Shown here: in pieces, positions 17,316 through 25,562 of the stretch
How the letters are laid out: every line of letters begins with the position of its first letter
Numbering within the stretch: position 1 is the stretch's first letter
Source of the DNA: Sphingomonas sp. Y38-1Y
GTDB lineage: Bacteria; Pseudomonadota; Alphaproteobacteria; Sphingomonadales; Sphingomonadaceae
Direction of reading: 5' to 3'
DNA length: 64,000 nt
Assembly: GCF_032391395.1 (NCBI RefSeq)
Contig: NZ_CP135916.1
Location: 1,054,001-1,118,000 of the forward strand
The notes under the pieces: model-generated
The model's input: the letters and a program-made list of their open reading frames with translations, nothing else
The model's database searches: none
Told to the model about the DNA's origin: nothing
Position numbers and translations under genes: made by a program

Positions 17316-18562
17316 GCGACCATCCGGCCGCTTGTGTCGTCGCGGAAGGTGAACTGGAAGAGGAGCGCGATGACCGCGGCGGCGATCGCCGGATACCACC
17401 ACATCGCCTGCCAGTCGGCGATCGTCGGGCTGGCGGGAAGCTGCGCATACAGAAGCCCGCCGATCTGCGAGCCCAGCAGCATGCCGAGGCCATAGGTGAA
17501 CAGCGTCAGCATCCCCTGCGCCTGTGCATTGACGCCCTTCGGCTGGGCGATCGTCTGCGTATAGATCGCGCCGGCGACGAAGAAGAAGTCGTAGCAGACG
17601 CCGTGGAGCGCGACGCCCAGATACACCGCCCACAGCCCCGAGCCGCCATCGCCGATCGCGAACAGCGCATAGCGCAGCGCCCAAGCGGCCATGCCGACCA
17701 GCAGCAGCGGCTTCACGCCGAAGCGGCGATAGAGGAACGGCATCGAGAACATGAAGACGAGTTCGGACATCTGCCCGATCGCCAGCGTCCCGCCGACATT
17801 CTCGATCCCCGCCGCGCCGACATAGGGCGAGGCATAGGCATAATACATGGCGAGCGGGATCGAGATCAGCGTCGCGCAGGCGACGAACACCAGGTACGAG
17901 CGCTGGCGCATCAGCCCGAACGCCTCGACACAGAGCACCTGGCGCACCAGGCTCTCGTCGCTCGGCTTGTCGGGGGCCACGTTGGGGAGGGTGATGCAAT
18001 AGAGGCCGAGCGCGACCGAGACGACCGCGGCGATCGTGAAGATCTGCGGGCTGGCCGACAGCCCGGCCCAGCCGATGATGAGGCCCGAGGCGATCCAGCC
18101 GATCGTCCCGAATGCGCGCACGAACGGAAAGCGGTCGACACGCTCGCCGAAGCTCTTGAGCGCGATCGTGTTCGCCAGGCCCACGGTCGGCATGTAGAGG
18201 ATCATGTAGCAGAGCAGCAGCAGGACGAAGGTGCTGCCCCCCTCCGGCGTGATGAAGCGCGGCAGCACGAACAGCAGCGCGCCGCCGACCAGATGCAGGA
18301 TCACCATCAGCGACTTGGGGCTGAAGAAGCGCGACGCGGCCATGCCGAGCAGGAAGGAGCCGACGATCGAGGCGATCGGCCCGACCGAGAACGCGTTGGC
18401 GATGAGGTTGCCGATGCCCACCGTCTGCATGACCAGGCCGAGCGTCACCGCGCCCGCGCCCCAGACGAAGAATTGCATGAACATCAAGGCGCTGAGACGC
18501 AGCGTCAGCGCCCCCGAGCCCGGACGCGCGAGCCCGTCCATCGTCCCTTCCGCAGCGGTCAT
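17312..18562 (-). CDS. NupG-like MFS transporter
   Basis: A 416-residue, 12-segment major facilitator protein of the nucleoside:H+ symporter (NupG/XapB-like) branch. The segments LRLSALMFMQFFVWGAGAV and LGVALHGVCYDFFFVAGAIY plus AQAQGMLTLFTYGLGM are characteristic. It is the first gene of the six-gene operon, divergent from the LacI gene. Given its downstream partners, uptake of a sugar or glycoside derivative is more likely than of nucleosides; this is inference from context. Confidence 0.85.
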   Translation of the reverse strand: MTAAEGTMDGLARPGSGALTLRLSALMFMQFFVWGAGAVTLGLVMQTVGIGNLIANAFSVGPIASIVGSFLLGMAASRFFSPKSLMVILHLVGGALLFVLPRFITPEGGSTFVLLLLCYMILYMPTVGLANTIALKSFGERVDRFPFVRAFGTIGWIASGLIIGWAGLSASPQIFTIAAVVSVALGLYCITLPNVAPDKPSDESLVRQVLCVEAFGLMRQRSYLVFVACATLISIPLAMYYAYASPYVGAAGIENVGGTLAIGQMSELVFMFSMPFLYRRFGVKPLLLVGMAAWALRYALFAIGDGGSGLWAVYLGVALHGVCYDFFFVAGAIYTQTIAQPKGVNAQAQGMLTLFTYGLGMLLGSQIGGLLYAQLPASPTIADWQAMWWYPAIAAAVIALLFQFTFRDDTSGRMVA

Positions 18563-18628
18563 CCCGTCCTCCCCGTGGGTGCGGTCGCGCCGCCCATCGA
18601 ATCGAAGCCTATTGGCGATGATCCGCGA

Positions 18629-18642
18629 TGTAAAGGATTACA
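18629..18642. promoter_or_regulatory. candidate LacI-family operator
   Basis: The perfect inverted repeat TGTAA-AGGA-TTACA lies in the 124-base divergent region between the MFS and LacI genes. It is AT-rich against a GC-rich background and is 44 bases upstream of the LacI start. The position suits joint control of the operon and autoregulation of the repressor. Confidence 0.6.
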
Positions 18643-18686
18643 CGGGAGGGATCGACACGCCCCGCCGCACGCCGCATGAAGTGGCC

Positions 18687-19682
18687 ATGACGACGATCAT
18701 CGAGGTCGCGGCGGTCGCGGGGGTTTCCACCGCCACGGTCTCGCGTGTGCTGACGCGGCCCGATCGGGTGGCCGAGCCGACGCGGCTTCGCGTGCTCGAA
18801 GTCGTCGAGACGCTGGGTTACCAGCCCAACATGGCGGCGCGGAGCCTGCGCACGCTGCGCGCGGCGCGGATCCTGCTGACCGTGCCCGACATCTCGAACC
18901 CGTTCTTCGCGAGCGTCATTCGCGGTGCGGAGGAAGCGGCGCGCGACGCAGGCTATGCCGTGGTGCTGGGCGACACGCGCCACGATGTCGAGGTCGAGGA
19001 CCAATATGCCGACATGTTGCTGCGGCGAGAGGTCGACGGGCTGGTCTTCCTGGGCCATCGGCTGCCCGAGCGGCTGGCGGCTTTGGTCGGGCAGGGCGAG
19101 GGGCGGGCGCCGATCGTCAACGGGTGCGAATATTCGCCCGATATCGGCGTGCCGAGCGTGCATATCGACAATGCGGCGGCGGCGGCGGATGCGATGGAGC
19201 ACCTGATCGCGCTTGGCCACCGCTCGATCGGGATCGTCACCGGACCGACGATCAGCCCGATCACGCGCGATCGCCTTGCCGGGGCGATGGCGGCGGCGGC
19301 GCGCGTGGGGATCGAGCCCGAGGTGCGGACCGGCGACTATTCGGCCAACTCCGCCTTTGCCGCGGCGCGCGAGCTGATCGCGGGCGGCGTGACGGCGATC
19401 TTCTGCTTCAGCGACGAGATGGCGCTGGGCGCGATCGGTGCGGTGGGGCAGGCGGGGCTGTCCTGCCCCGGCGACGTGTCGGTGGTGGGGTTCGACGACC
19501 TGCCGCTCGCCCGCTTCTGTCACCCGGCGCTGACGAGCGTCGCCCAGCCCAAGGGCGCGATCGGGCGGCAGGCGATCGAGTTGCTGGTCGAGATCCTGCG
19601 CGGCGGCGCGCCGGCGGCCGCGGCGGTGACGCTGGCGCACGAGCTGGTGGTGCGCGGGAGTACGGCGCCGCCGCGGGCTTGA
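18687..19682 (+). CDS. LacI family transcriptional regulator
   Basis: A 331-residue repressor. The N-terminal DNA-binding domain TTIIEVAAVAGVSTATVSRVL fixes the start at 18687, although the frame is open further upstream. It continues with the hinge region YQPNMAARSLRT. The periplasmic-binding-protein-like effector domain (ILLTVPDISNPFFASVIRGA, VDGLVFLGH, CFSDEMALGAIGA, VVGFDDLPLARFCHPALTSV) binds a sugar-type ligand. Divergent orientation to the sugar operon makes it that operon's probable regulator. Confidence 0.92.
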   Translation: MTTIIEVAAVAGVSTATVSRVLTRPDRVAEPTRLRVLEVVETLGYQPNMAARSLRTLRAARILLTVPDISNPFFASVIRGAEEAARDAGYAVVLGDTRHDVEVEDQYADMLLRREVDGLVFLGHRLPERLAALVGQGEGRAPIVNGCEYSPDIGVPSVHIDNAAAAADAMEHLIALGHRSIGIVTGPTISPITRDRLAGAMAAAARVGIEPEVRTGDYSANSAFAAARELIAGGVTAIFCFSDEMALGAIGAVGQAGLSCPGDVSVVGFDDLPLARFCHPALTSVAQPKGAIGRQAIELLVEILRGGAPAAAAVTLAHELVVRGSTAPPRA

Positions 19683-19690
19683 GCTCTCTT

Positions 19691-19815
19691 CGTCACCCCG
19701 GACTTGTTCCGGGGTCCACTCGTCCGCGCGTGCGGAGGCAAATTGGTGGGCGTGACGAATCCACTGAGGGCAAGGCCTGCGGCCCGGTGGACCCCGGAAC
19801 AAGTCCGGGGTGACG
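19691..19815. repeat. long inverted repeat, family D (CGTCACCCCGGACTTG)
   Basis: Two perfect 29-base arms, 19691-19719 and 19787-19815, begin CGTCACCCCGGACTTGTTCC and end with the complementary GGGGTGACG. A 67-base spacer lies between. The element fills the convergent junction of the LacI and rsmA genes and could terminate both transcripts. The second copy, at 28069-28163, has a different spacer. Confidence 0.9.
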
Positions 19816-19825
19816 AGTTATTCTT

Positions 19826-19867
19826 CCGTTCGTCCTGAGCTTGTCGAAGGACGTGCCAAGCACGAAC
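19826..19867. repeat. partial family B repeat
   Basis: A single arm (CCGTTCGTCCTGAGCTTGTC then GAAGGACGTG) is followed by only the tail CACGAAC. It looks like a family B element with most of its second arm missing. It abuts the family D repeat and ends just before the rsmA stop codon. Confidence 0.75.
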
Positions 19868-19869
19868 CG

Positions 19870-20691
19870 CTAGCCCAGCGCCTTCGCCAGCGCGCAGAAT
19901 TCCGCGACGCTCACCGTCTCCGCGCGACGGGTCAGCTCGATGCCGATCCTCTCAGCTGCCTCGACCGCGCCGGGCACGCCCTTGAGGCTGGTGCGCAGCA
20001 TCTTGCGTCGCTGGCCGAACGCGGCGGCGGTCAGGCGCTCAAGCGTCGGGAGCCGCACGCCCTCCGGCGCGTCGGCGGGCACGACATGGACGACCGCGGA
20101 CATCACCTTGGGCGGGGGGGTGAAGGCCGAGCGGTGGACGGGCATCGCAATGCGCGGGATCGAGCGCCACTGCGCCAGCACCGCCAGCCGGCCATAGGCG
20201 TCGCTGCCCGCGGGCGCGACGATGCGGTCAGCGACCTCGCGCTGAAACATGAGCGTCAGGCTCTGCCACCAGGGCCGCCATTCGGTGCTGAGCCAGCCGA
20301 CGAACAACTCGGTTCCGACATTATAGGGGAGGTTGGCGACGATGTGCGGCGCGCCGGCGAACAGCGTGCGGTGGTCGATCGCCAGCGCGTCGCCCTCGAT
20401 CACGCGCAGGCGATCTGGATAGGCTTCGCCCAGTTCGGCGAGGGCGGGAATGCAGCGGCGGTCGCGCTCGATCGCGGTGACGCGGGCCCCCGCGCCGAGC
20501 AGCGCGCGGGTGAGGCCGCCGGGGCCGGGCCCGATCTCCAGCACCTCGGTGCCGTCGAGATTGCCGGGCACCCGCGCGATGCGGTCGAGCAACTGGCCGT
20601 CGAACAGGAAGTTCTGGCCGAGCGCCTTGCTGGCGGTCAGGCCGTGCCTGGCGATGACCTCGCGAAGCGGCGGCAAGTCGGGGCGGGTCAC
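19870..20691 (-). CDS. rsmA: 16S rRNA (adenine(1518)-N6/adenine(1519)-N6)-dimethyltransferase
   Basis: Dimethylates the two adjacent adenines in the 3'-terminal hairpin of 16S rRNA during 30S maturation. At 273 residues it is a normal-length RsmA/KsgA. It shows [19 protein letters not shown] motif [16 protein letters not shown], the catalytic [10 protein letters not shown] and a C-terminal helical domain. It overlaps pdxA by 4 bases and is the last gene of the lptD-surA-pdxA-rsmA cluster, the same order as in many proteobacteria. Confidence 0.97.
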   Translation of the reverse strand: MTRPDLPPLREVIARHGLTASKALGQNFLFDGQLLDRIARVPGNLDGTEVLEIGPGPGGLTRALLGAGARVTAIERDRRCIPALAELGEAYPDRLRVIEGDALAIDHRTLFAGAPHIVANLPYNVGTELFVGWLSTEWRPWWQSLTLMFQREVADRIVAPAGSDAYGRLAVLAQWRSIPRIAMPVHRSAFTPPPKVMSAVVHVVPADAPEGVRLPTLERLTAAAFGQRRKMLRTSLKGVPGAVEAAERIGIELTRRAETVSVAEFCALAKALG

Positions 20692-21704
20692 GCGGCGTCG
20701 TAGATTCGGCGGCGCTCGGCCGCCTGCGCCGCCATGCGGATCGCGGCGATCATCGCGCCCGGCTCGGCGGTGTTGGTGCCCGCGATCGCAAAGGCGGTGC
20801 CGTGATCGGGCGAGGTGCGGACGATGGGCAGCCCGAGGGTCAGGTTGACGCCCTCGTCGAAATGCAACGTCTTCAACGGGATCAGCGCCTGGTCGTGATA
20901 GCAGCAGAGCGCGGCGTCATAGGTGGCGCGCGCGCGGGCGTGGAACATCGTGTCGGCGGCGAGCGGCCCGATCGCGTCGACGCCCTCGTCGCGCAGGATC
21001 GCGATCGCGGGCTCGAGCACCGCAATCTCCTCGTCGCCCAGCGCGCCGCCTTCGCCCGCATGCGGGTTGAGCCCGGCAAAGGCGAGGCGCGGCCGCTCGA
21101 TCCCGAAATTGCGGGTCAGGCCGCGCACGGTCGCGCGCGCCTTGGCAAGGACGAGGTCGACGGTCAGCAGCCCGCGCACCGCGGACAGCGGCACATGGGT
21201 GGTGATCGGCACGACGCGAAGGGTCGGACCGGCGAGCATCATCACCGCATTGGCATGGGCGATCCCGCACCGCTCCGACACGAACTCGGTCTGGCCCGGA
21301 TAGTGGAAACCGATCGAATAGAGCTGCGACTTGGAAACCGGCCCGGTGACGAGCGCGCAGGCGGCACCCGCCTGGGTCAGGCCCATCGCGAGCTCGAGGC
21401 TCTGCAGCGCACAGCGGGCGCCGTCGACATCGGGGCGGCCGGGCACGACGTCGCCGGCATCGGCCACGTTCATCACCGGCAGCGCGTCGCCAAACGTCGC
21501 GGCGGCCTGCTGCGGCGTGTCGATCCGAGCCAGCGGACCGCGCCACACGCGCTCGATCGCGCGCGCGTCGCCGACCGCGAAGAAGGGGTCGAGCGCGTGG
21601 ACGTCGCGCGCCGCCCAGGCCTTGGCGACGATTTCCGGCCCGATCCCCGCCGGGTCGCCCATCGAAACGGCGATCGGGCGGGAGGGAGCGCCGCCCGCGC
21701 CCAC
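20688..21704 (-). CDS. pdxA: 4-hydroxythreonine-4-phosphate dehydrogenase
   Basis: Oxidises 4-phosphohydroxy-L-threonine in pyridoxal phosphate synthesis. I use the GTG at 21704, one base after the surA stop, giving 338 residues; the next ATG would delete the conserved start [16 protein letters not shown]. Other family blocks are [36 protein letters not shown], and metal-binding His residues including [12 protein letters not shown] near the C-terminus. Co-transcription with surA and rsmA is implied by the 1-base gap and 4-base overlap. Confidence 0.95.
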   Translation of the reverse strand: MGAGGAPSRPIAVSMGDPAGIGPEIVAKAWAARDVHALDPFFAVGDARAIERVWRGPLARIDTPQQAAATFGDALPVMNVADAGDVVPGRPDVDGARCALQSLELAMGLTQAGAACALVTGPVSKSQLYSIGFHYPGQTEFVSERCGIAHANAVMMLAGPTLRVVPITTHVPLSAVRGLLTVDLVLAKARATVRGLTRNFGIERPRLAFAGLNPHAGEGGALGDEEIAVLEPAIAILRDEGVDAIGPLAADTMFHARARATYDAALCCYHDQALIPLKTLHFDEGVNLTLGLPIVRTSPDHGTAFAIAGTNTAEPGAMIAAIRMAAQAAERRRIYDAA

Positions 21705-21705
21705 C

Positions 21706-23043
21706 TCAGCGATACTCGACGATCGCGTCGCGGCGAAGATCGCGCAGCATGCGCTGGGCGCGCAGATTGACGCGCTCCTGCTCCAGGCCCTGCTGGATCT
21801 GCGCGGCCGACGGCTGGGCGGCGACACGCGGATCGTCGCGGCCGCAGAGCACCAGCACGCGGACGCCATCCTCGGGCGAACCGAAGGGCGGCGTCGCCTG
21901 GCCGACCTGAAGCTTCAGCATGATGTCCTGCAGCTGGGGCGGCAGGTCGCGGATGCGGATCGCGTCGTTGTCGACGACCTCGGCACCGATCGTCTGCGCC
22001 ACCTTGCTGACGTTGCCGCAGCCCTGGATCGCCTGCGTCGCCTTGGCGAAATCGGCGGCGCGCGCCTGAAGCTGGGCCTGGTTGAGACCGGCGGGGAACT
22101 TGAGCGCGAGCTGGCGCAGGCTCAGCTTGGCATCGCGCGGGTCGGCGCCGAGCACGGTGCGCTTGTCGACGAGGTAAAGGAGCGAATAGCCGCCCGGCAC
22201 CTCGATCGGGCCGGCGATCTGGCCGACTTGCATGCTCGAGGCGGCGGCGGCGAGCTGCGGCGGGATCATCGCCGGGCGCACCCAGCCAAGGTCGCCGCCG
22301 ACCGACTTGGTCGTCGCTTCGGAGAAGTTGGTGGCGAAATACTCGAACGGCGCGCCTTCGCGCATCTTGGCGACCATGGTCTTCATCGCCTCGCCCACTT
22401 CGGCCGCGCGCTCGGGCGGGGCGGAGAGATAGACTTCGCGGAGGTTGTATTCCTCGGTGCCCTTGGCCTGTTCGAGGCGGTCGATGATCGCCTTGACCTC
22501 TTCGTCGCCGACGCTGATGAACGGCTCGACCCGGCGGCGCAGCAGGCGCTGCCACGCGAGCTCGCCCTCGATCTGGCGCTTCAGCGACCGCTCCGACGAG
22601 CCGATCTGCGTCAGGTACGCGCGCATCTGCTCCGGATTGCGCTCGAAATTGCGCGAGACGCGGGTGAAGCTCTGCTCGATCTCCTGCGGGGAGACGGTGA
22701 TCTCGTTGTTCTTGGCTTCCTGGATCTGGAGCGTCTCGTCGATCAGCTGGCGCAGCACCTGAAGCCGGAGCTGGTCGCGCTCCTCCTCACGGACCTGAAT
22801 GCCACGAAGACCGGTGATCATGCTCATCCGCTGATCGACGTCGGTGCCGGTGATGACCGCGTCGTTGACGATCGCGGTGGGCTTGCGGATGTTCGGATCG
22901 GCCTTGCCGAAGATCTGGAGATTCTGGGGCAGGTTGAGGCCCGCCTGCGGCGTCTGCGCCTGATCGCCCACGGTCTGCGCCGCGCCAATGCCCGCCGCCC
23001 CGGCGAGCAGCAGGCCCGCCACCATCTTCAACGTCGTTGCCAA
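21706..23043 (-). CDS. surA: SurA-type periplasmic peptidylprolyl isomerase/chaperone
   Basis: A periplasmic chaperone with parvulin activity that delivers outer-membrane proteins. I take the TTG at 23043, preceded by GAGGG at suitable spacing, giving 445 residues and a clean signal peptide (TTLKMVAGLLLAGAAGIGAAQ, ending before TVGDQ). The N-terminal SurA domain (IVNDAVITGTDVDQRM, VLRQLIDETLQIQEAKNNEI) precedes a parvulin domain near residues 215-320 (REVYLSAPPERA, GGDLGWVRPAMIPPQL, VEVPGGYSLLYLV-like) and a C-terminal helix. It lies 71 bases after lptD. Confidence 0.92.
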   Translation of the reverse strand: MATTLKMVAGLLLAGAAGIGAAQTVGDQAQTPQAGLNLPQNLQIFGKADPNIRKPTAIVNDAVITGTDVDQRMSMITGLRGIQVREEERDQLRLQVLRQLIDETLQIQEAKNNEITVSPQEIEQSFTRVSRNFERNPEQMRAYLTQIGSSERSLKRQIEGELAWQRLLRRRVEPFISVGDEEVKAIIDRLEQAKGTEEYNLREVYLSAPPERAAEVGEAMKTMVAKMREGAPFEYFATNFSEATTKSVGGDLGWVRPAMIPPQLAAAASSMQVGQIAGPIEVPGGYSLLYLVDKRTVLGADPRDAKLSLRQLALKFPAGLNQAQLQARAADFAKATQAIQGCGNVSKVAQTIGAEVVDNDAIRIRDLPPQLQDIMLKLQVGQATPPFGSPEDGVRVLVLCGRDDPRVAAQPSAAQIQQGLEQERVNLRAQRMLRDLRRDAIVEYR

Positions 23044-23114
23044 GTCGATACCCTCATGCCGCGCACGCGCGCCCACTTCGCGGGTCACTAATCCCCCCAC
23101 GATGAACGCTGCCT

Positions 23115-25367
23115 TTAGCGGCCCAGGTTCGTGAACGCCAGCGTCAGCAGGAAGCTGTTGCCGGCGCGCGCATCGCCATTGTCCTGATAGTCGCGGCGCC
23201 AGGTGAGGCCGAGGCGGACACAATCGTCCTCATACTGGACGCCCAGGCGGTGGCGGATCGGCTCGAACCCGTCGGACACCGACAGCGGATCCTCCTCGCG
23301 GTCGGTCAGGTCGACGGTGGCGGAGCCGAACGCCGACCAGAAACGCGCAAAGGCGACGCGGCCGCCGACGCGAAGCTCCTCACGGTCGCGAAGATCCTCC
23401 AGCTCCTGGTTGTTGTTGCGGTTGAGGCGGAGATAGCCGACCAGCGCATAGGTCTTGCGCGAGCCGATCGTCGCATCGACCTCGTTCCGGCGGATCGCCA
23501 GCCCGTCCTTGTCCAGGCGATAGCGGTGGGTGAAGCCGACGAACTGGCCGACGCGCACTTCGGTCCGGCCGACGAAATCCGACCAGCGATCGGTGAGGCC
23601 GGTGCCCTCGGGGAAGATCGACGGGCGCTGGCTCAGGCGATAGCTTTGGCCGACATTGGCGTTGATCGCCACGCCGGGCAGGTCGAGTGCGTAGTCGACA
23701 CCGTAAGTGAAGCGCGTCGAATCCTCGAACCGGTCGTAGCCGGGGAAGCGGTTGAGCGCGAAGAGGTTCGAATCCTCCAGATCGACGGCGCGCGCATCCT
23801 CGTTGGGGATCGAGAGATTCTCGATCCGCGGCGCGGCCACGACCTGGACGCGGGGCGTGATGCGCTGGTCGCCGCCGAACGCCTCGCCGATGAAGGGCCA
23901 TTTGACGTCGACAGCGACGGCGCCGATGCCGCGCGCATGAAAGCCGTCCTCGCCGCGATAGAGCGGCGTCGCGGTCAGCGCCGACCCTTCGGTGTTGTAG
24001 AGGTCGCCGCGGGCATAGGCGCTGAACGTCACCTCCTGGCCCCAGTCGGTGATCCGCCGAAGCTCCCACAATGCCGACGCAAAGGCGCGCTGCGTGTCCT
24101 GTCCGCCGTTGCGCGATATGGCGAGGCTGTTGAGCTGGAGCGTCACCCGCCCGCCGAGCCAAGGATCGGTCAGGCGGTGGCGAAAATCGATCTCGGGCAG
24201 CGCGACCGGCTGGATCTGGCCGGCATCGTCCAGGCGGAGCGACTGCACCGCCCAGCCCTGGATCGAGAAATAGCTGTTCTCGCTGATCCGCTGGACGCCG
24301 ATGTTGCTGCGCAGCCGGTCGTCGCGCGAAATGTCGTAGCGGCGCAGGAACGTCTTGTCGGTCGCGACCCGGATCGATCCGAACGCGCTCCAATTAGGAT
24401 CGAACTGCGCGCGGCCGACCGCATCGATATAGCCGCGGAACGCATTCTGCGTCTCGGGCGCGACGCCCGTCTCGGTGATGAGGTCGTCGCTGCGGCTGGA
24501 ATAGGTGCCATAGGCGGTGACGTTGAACGCGCCGAGCGAGGTATATTGCCGGTAATTGCCCTCGATCATCGGCAGCGCGCCGGTGAAGACGTGCGGCGTG
24601 ATCGTCAGGTCGCGATTGGGGCCGATGTCGAAGTGATAGGGCAGCGCGAACTCGAGCCCGTTCACGCGGCTGATGCGGATCTGCGGCGCGAGCAGGCCGG
24701 GCGCGCTTCCCTCGCCGATGACGTGGCTGAAGGCGGGAAGCGGCAACGACAGGCCGAACAGCGTGATGCGCGCGCCCTTGTAGCGGATGCGCCGCTTGTC
24801 GGGATTATAGGTGACCTCGGCCGCGGTGATCTTCCAGCTCGGCTCCTTGGGACAGCCGTCGCTCGTCTCGACCGCGCAGGGGGTATAGGCCGCCTTGGTC
24901 ACGCGCAGCACGCCGCCATTTTCGCGCACGCCGCGCTCGGCGGCGATTCGGCCACCCTGTTCCAGGACGACGAGCATGTTGTTGACGACGCCGTCCCTGA
25001 GCGTGTCGGTCAGCTCGATGCGGTCGCCGTAAGCGACGTCGCCCTCCGGATTGGTGACCGCGATGTTGCCCTCGGCCACCACTTGCCCGGTCTTGCGGTT
25101 CCAAGTGACCTTGTCGGCGCGCAGCCGCTCCCCCTGGCGGAACAGGCGCACGTCGCCGGTCGCGTTCACCAGCTCGGCGTCGAAGTCGTATTCGAGCTGG
25201 TCGGCGGTGAAGTCGATCTGGTTGTCCGACCGCGGCGTCGCGGTCTCGATCGGCGGCGGCAGCGCGGCACCCTCGGGCGTCTGGAGGTCCTGCGCCGCGG
25301 CGATCGCGGGCAGGGTCAGCCACAGACAGGCGGGCAGCGCGGCGGTACGCAACAGGGCCAGGCGCAT
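23115..25367 (-). CDS. lptD: LPS assembly outer-membrane protein LptD
   Basis: The outer-membrane translocon that inserts lipopolysaccharide together with LptE. I choose the ATG at 25367 (MRLALLRTAALPACLWL), which gives a signal peptide ending at AIAAAQ; 750 residues. The OstA/LptA-like beta-jellyroll (IDFTADQLEYDFDAELVNATGDVRLF) covers about residues 45-170. A 26-strand-type barrel follows, ending in NSFLLTLAFTNLGR with aromatic-rich strands. Cysteines near CAVETSDGCPK and ECDDC-like DDCVRLG could form the usual inter-domain disulfide. Confidence 0.94.
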   Translation of the reverse strand: MRLALLRTAALPACLWLTLPAIAAAQDLQTPEGAALPPPIETATPRSDNQIDFTADQLEYDFDAELVNATGDVRLFRQGERLRADKVTWNRKTGQVVAEGNIAVTNPEGDVAYGDRIELTDTLRDGVVNNMLVVLEQGGRIAAERGVRENGGVLRVTKAAYTPCAVETSDGCPKEPSWKITAAEVTYNPDKRRIRYKGARITLFGLSLPLPAFSHVIGEGSAPGLLAPQIRISRVNGLEFALPYHFDIGPNRDLTITPHVFTGALPMIEGNYRQYTSLGAFNVTAYGTYSSRSDDLITETGVAPETQNAFRGYIDAVGRAQFDPNWSAFGSIRVATDKTFLRRYDISRDDRLRSNIGVQRISENSYFSIQGWAVQSLRLDDAGQIQPVALPEIDFRHRLTDPWLGGRVTLQLNSLAISRNGGQDTQRAFASALWELRRITDWGQEVTFSAYARGDLYNTEGSALTATPLYRGEDGFHARGIGAVAVDVKWPFIGEAFGGDQRITPRVQVVAAPRIENLSIPNEDARAVDLEDSNLFALNRFPGYDRFEDSTRFTYGVDYALDLPGVAINANVGQSYRLSQRPSIFPEGTGLTDRWSDFVGRTEVRVGQFVGFTHRYRLDKDGLAIRRNEVDATIGSRKTYALVGYLRLNRNNNQELEDLRDREELRVGGRVAFARFWSAFGSATVDLTDREEDPLSVSDGFEPIRHRLGVQYEDDCVRLGLTWRRDYQDNGDARAGNSFLLTLAFTNLGR

Positions 25368-25504
25368 GCGAATCGGTCTTGTCCCCTTTGAGCCCGCGGG
25401 CCGCTTCGCTCCCCGGACAGGCCGCTCCCTATCGCATCGCACAACGCGTCGCGCAATCGAGCGGGTTTTGCCGAAGGCCAAGGGTCCCTAGATGGGCATA
25501 ATGA

Positions 25505-25529
25505 CTCGTGCGACGCTTGGTTGCACGAG
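25505..25529. other. inverted repeat in the lptD-pepA divergent region
   Basis: The 7-base arms CTCGTGC (25505-25511) and GCACGAG (25523-25529) are separated by 11 bases, about 35 bases before the pepA ATG. It could be an operator or a stem in the pepA leader. No known motif is recognised. Confidence 0.4.
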
Positions 25530-25562
25530 CGCAACGACGCCGAACGAAAGGTGCGCCCGCGC

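Noticed and set aside
23250..25391. 713-codon plus-strand open frame
   Set aside because: It is antisense to lptD, has biased low-complexity composition and no recognisable domain. lptD is certain.
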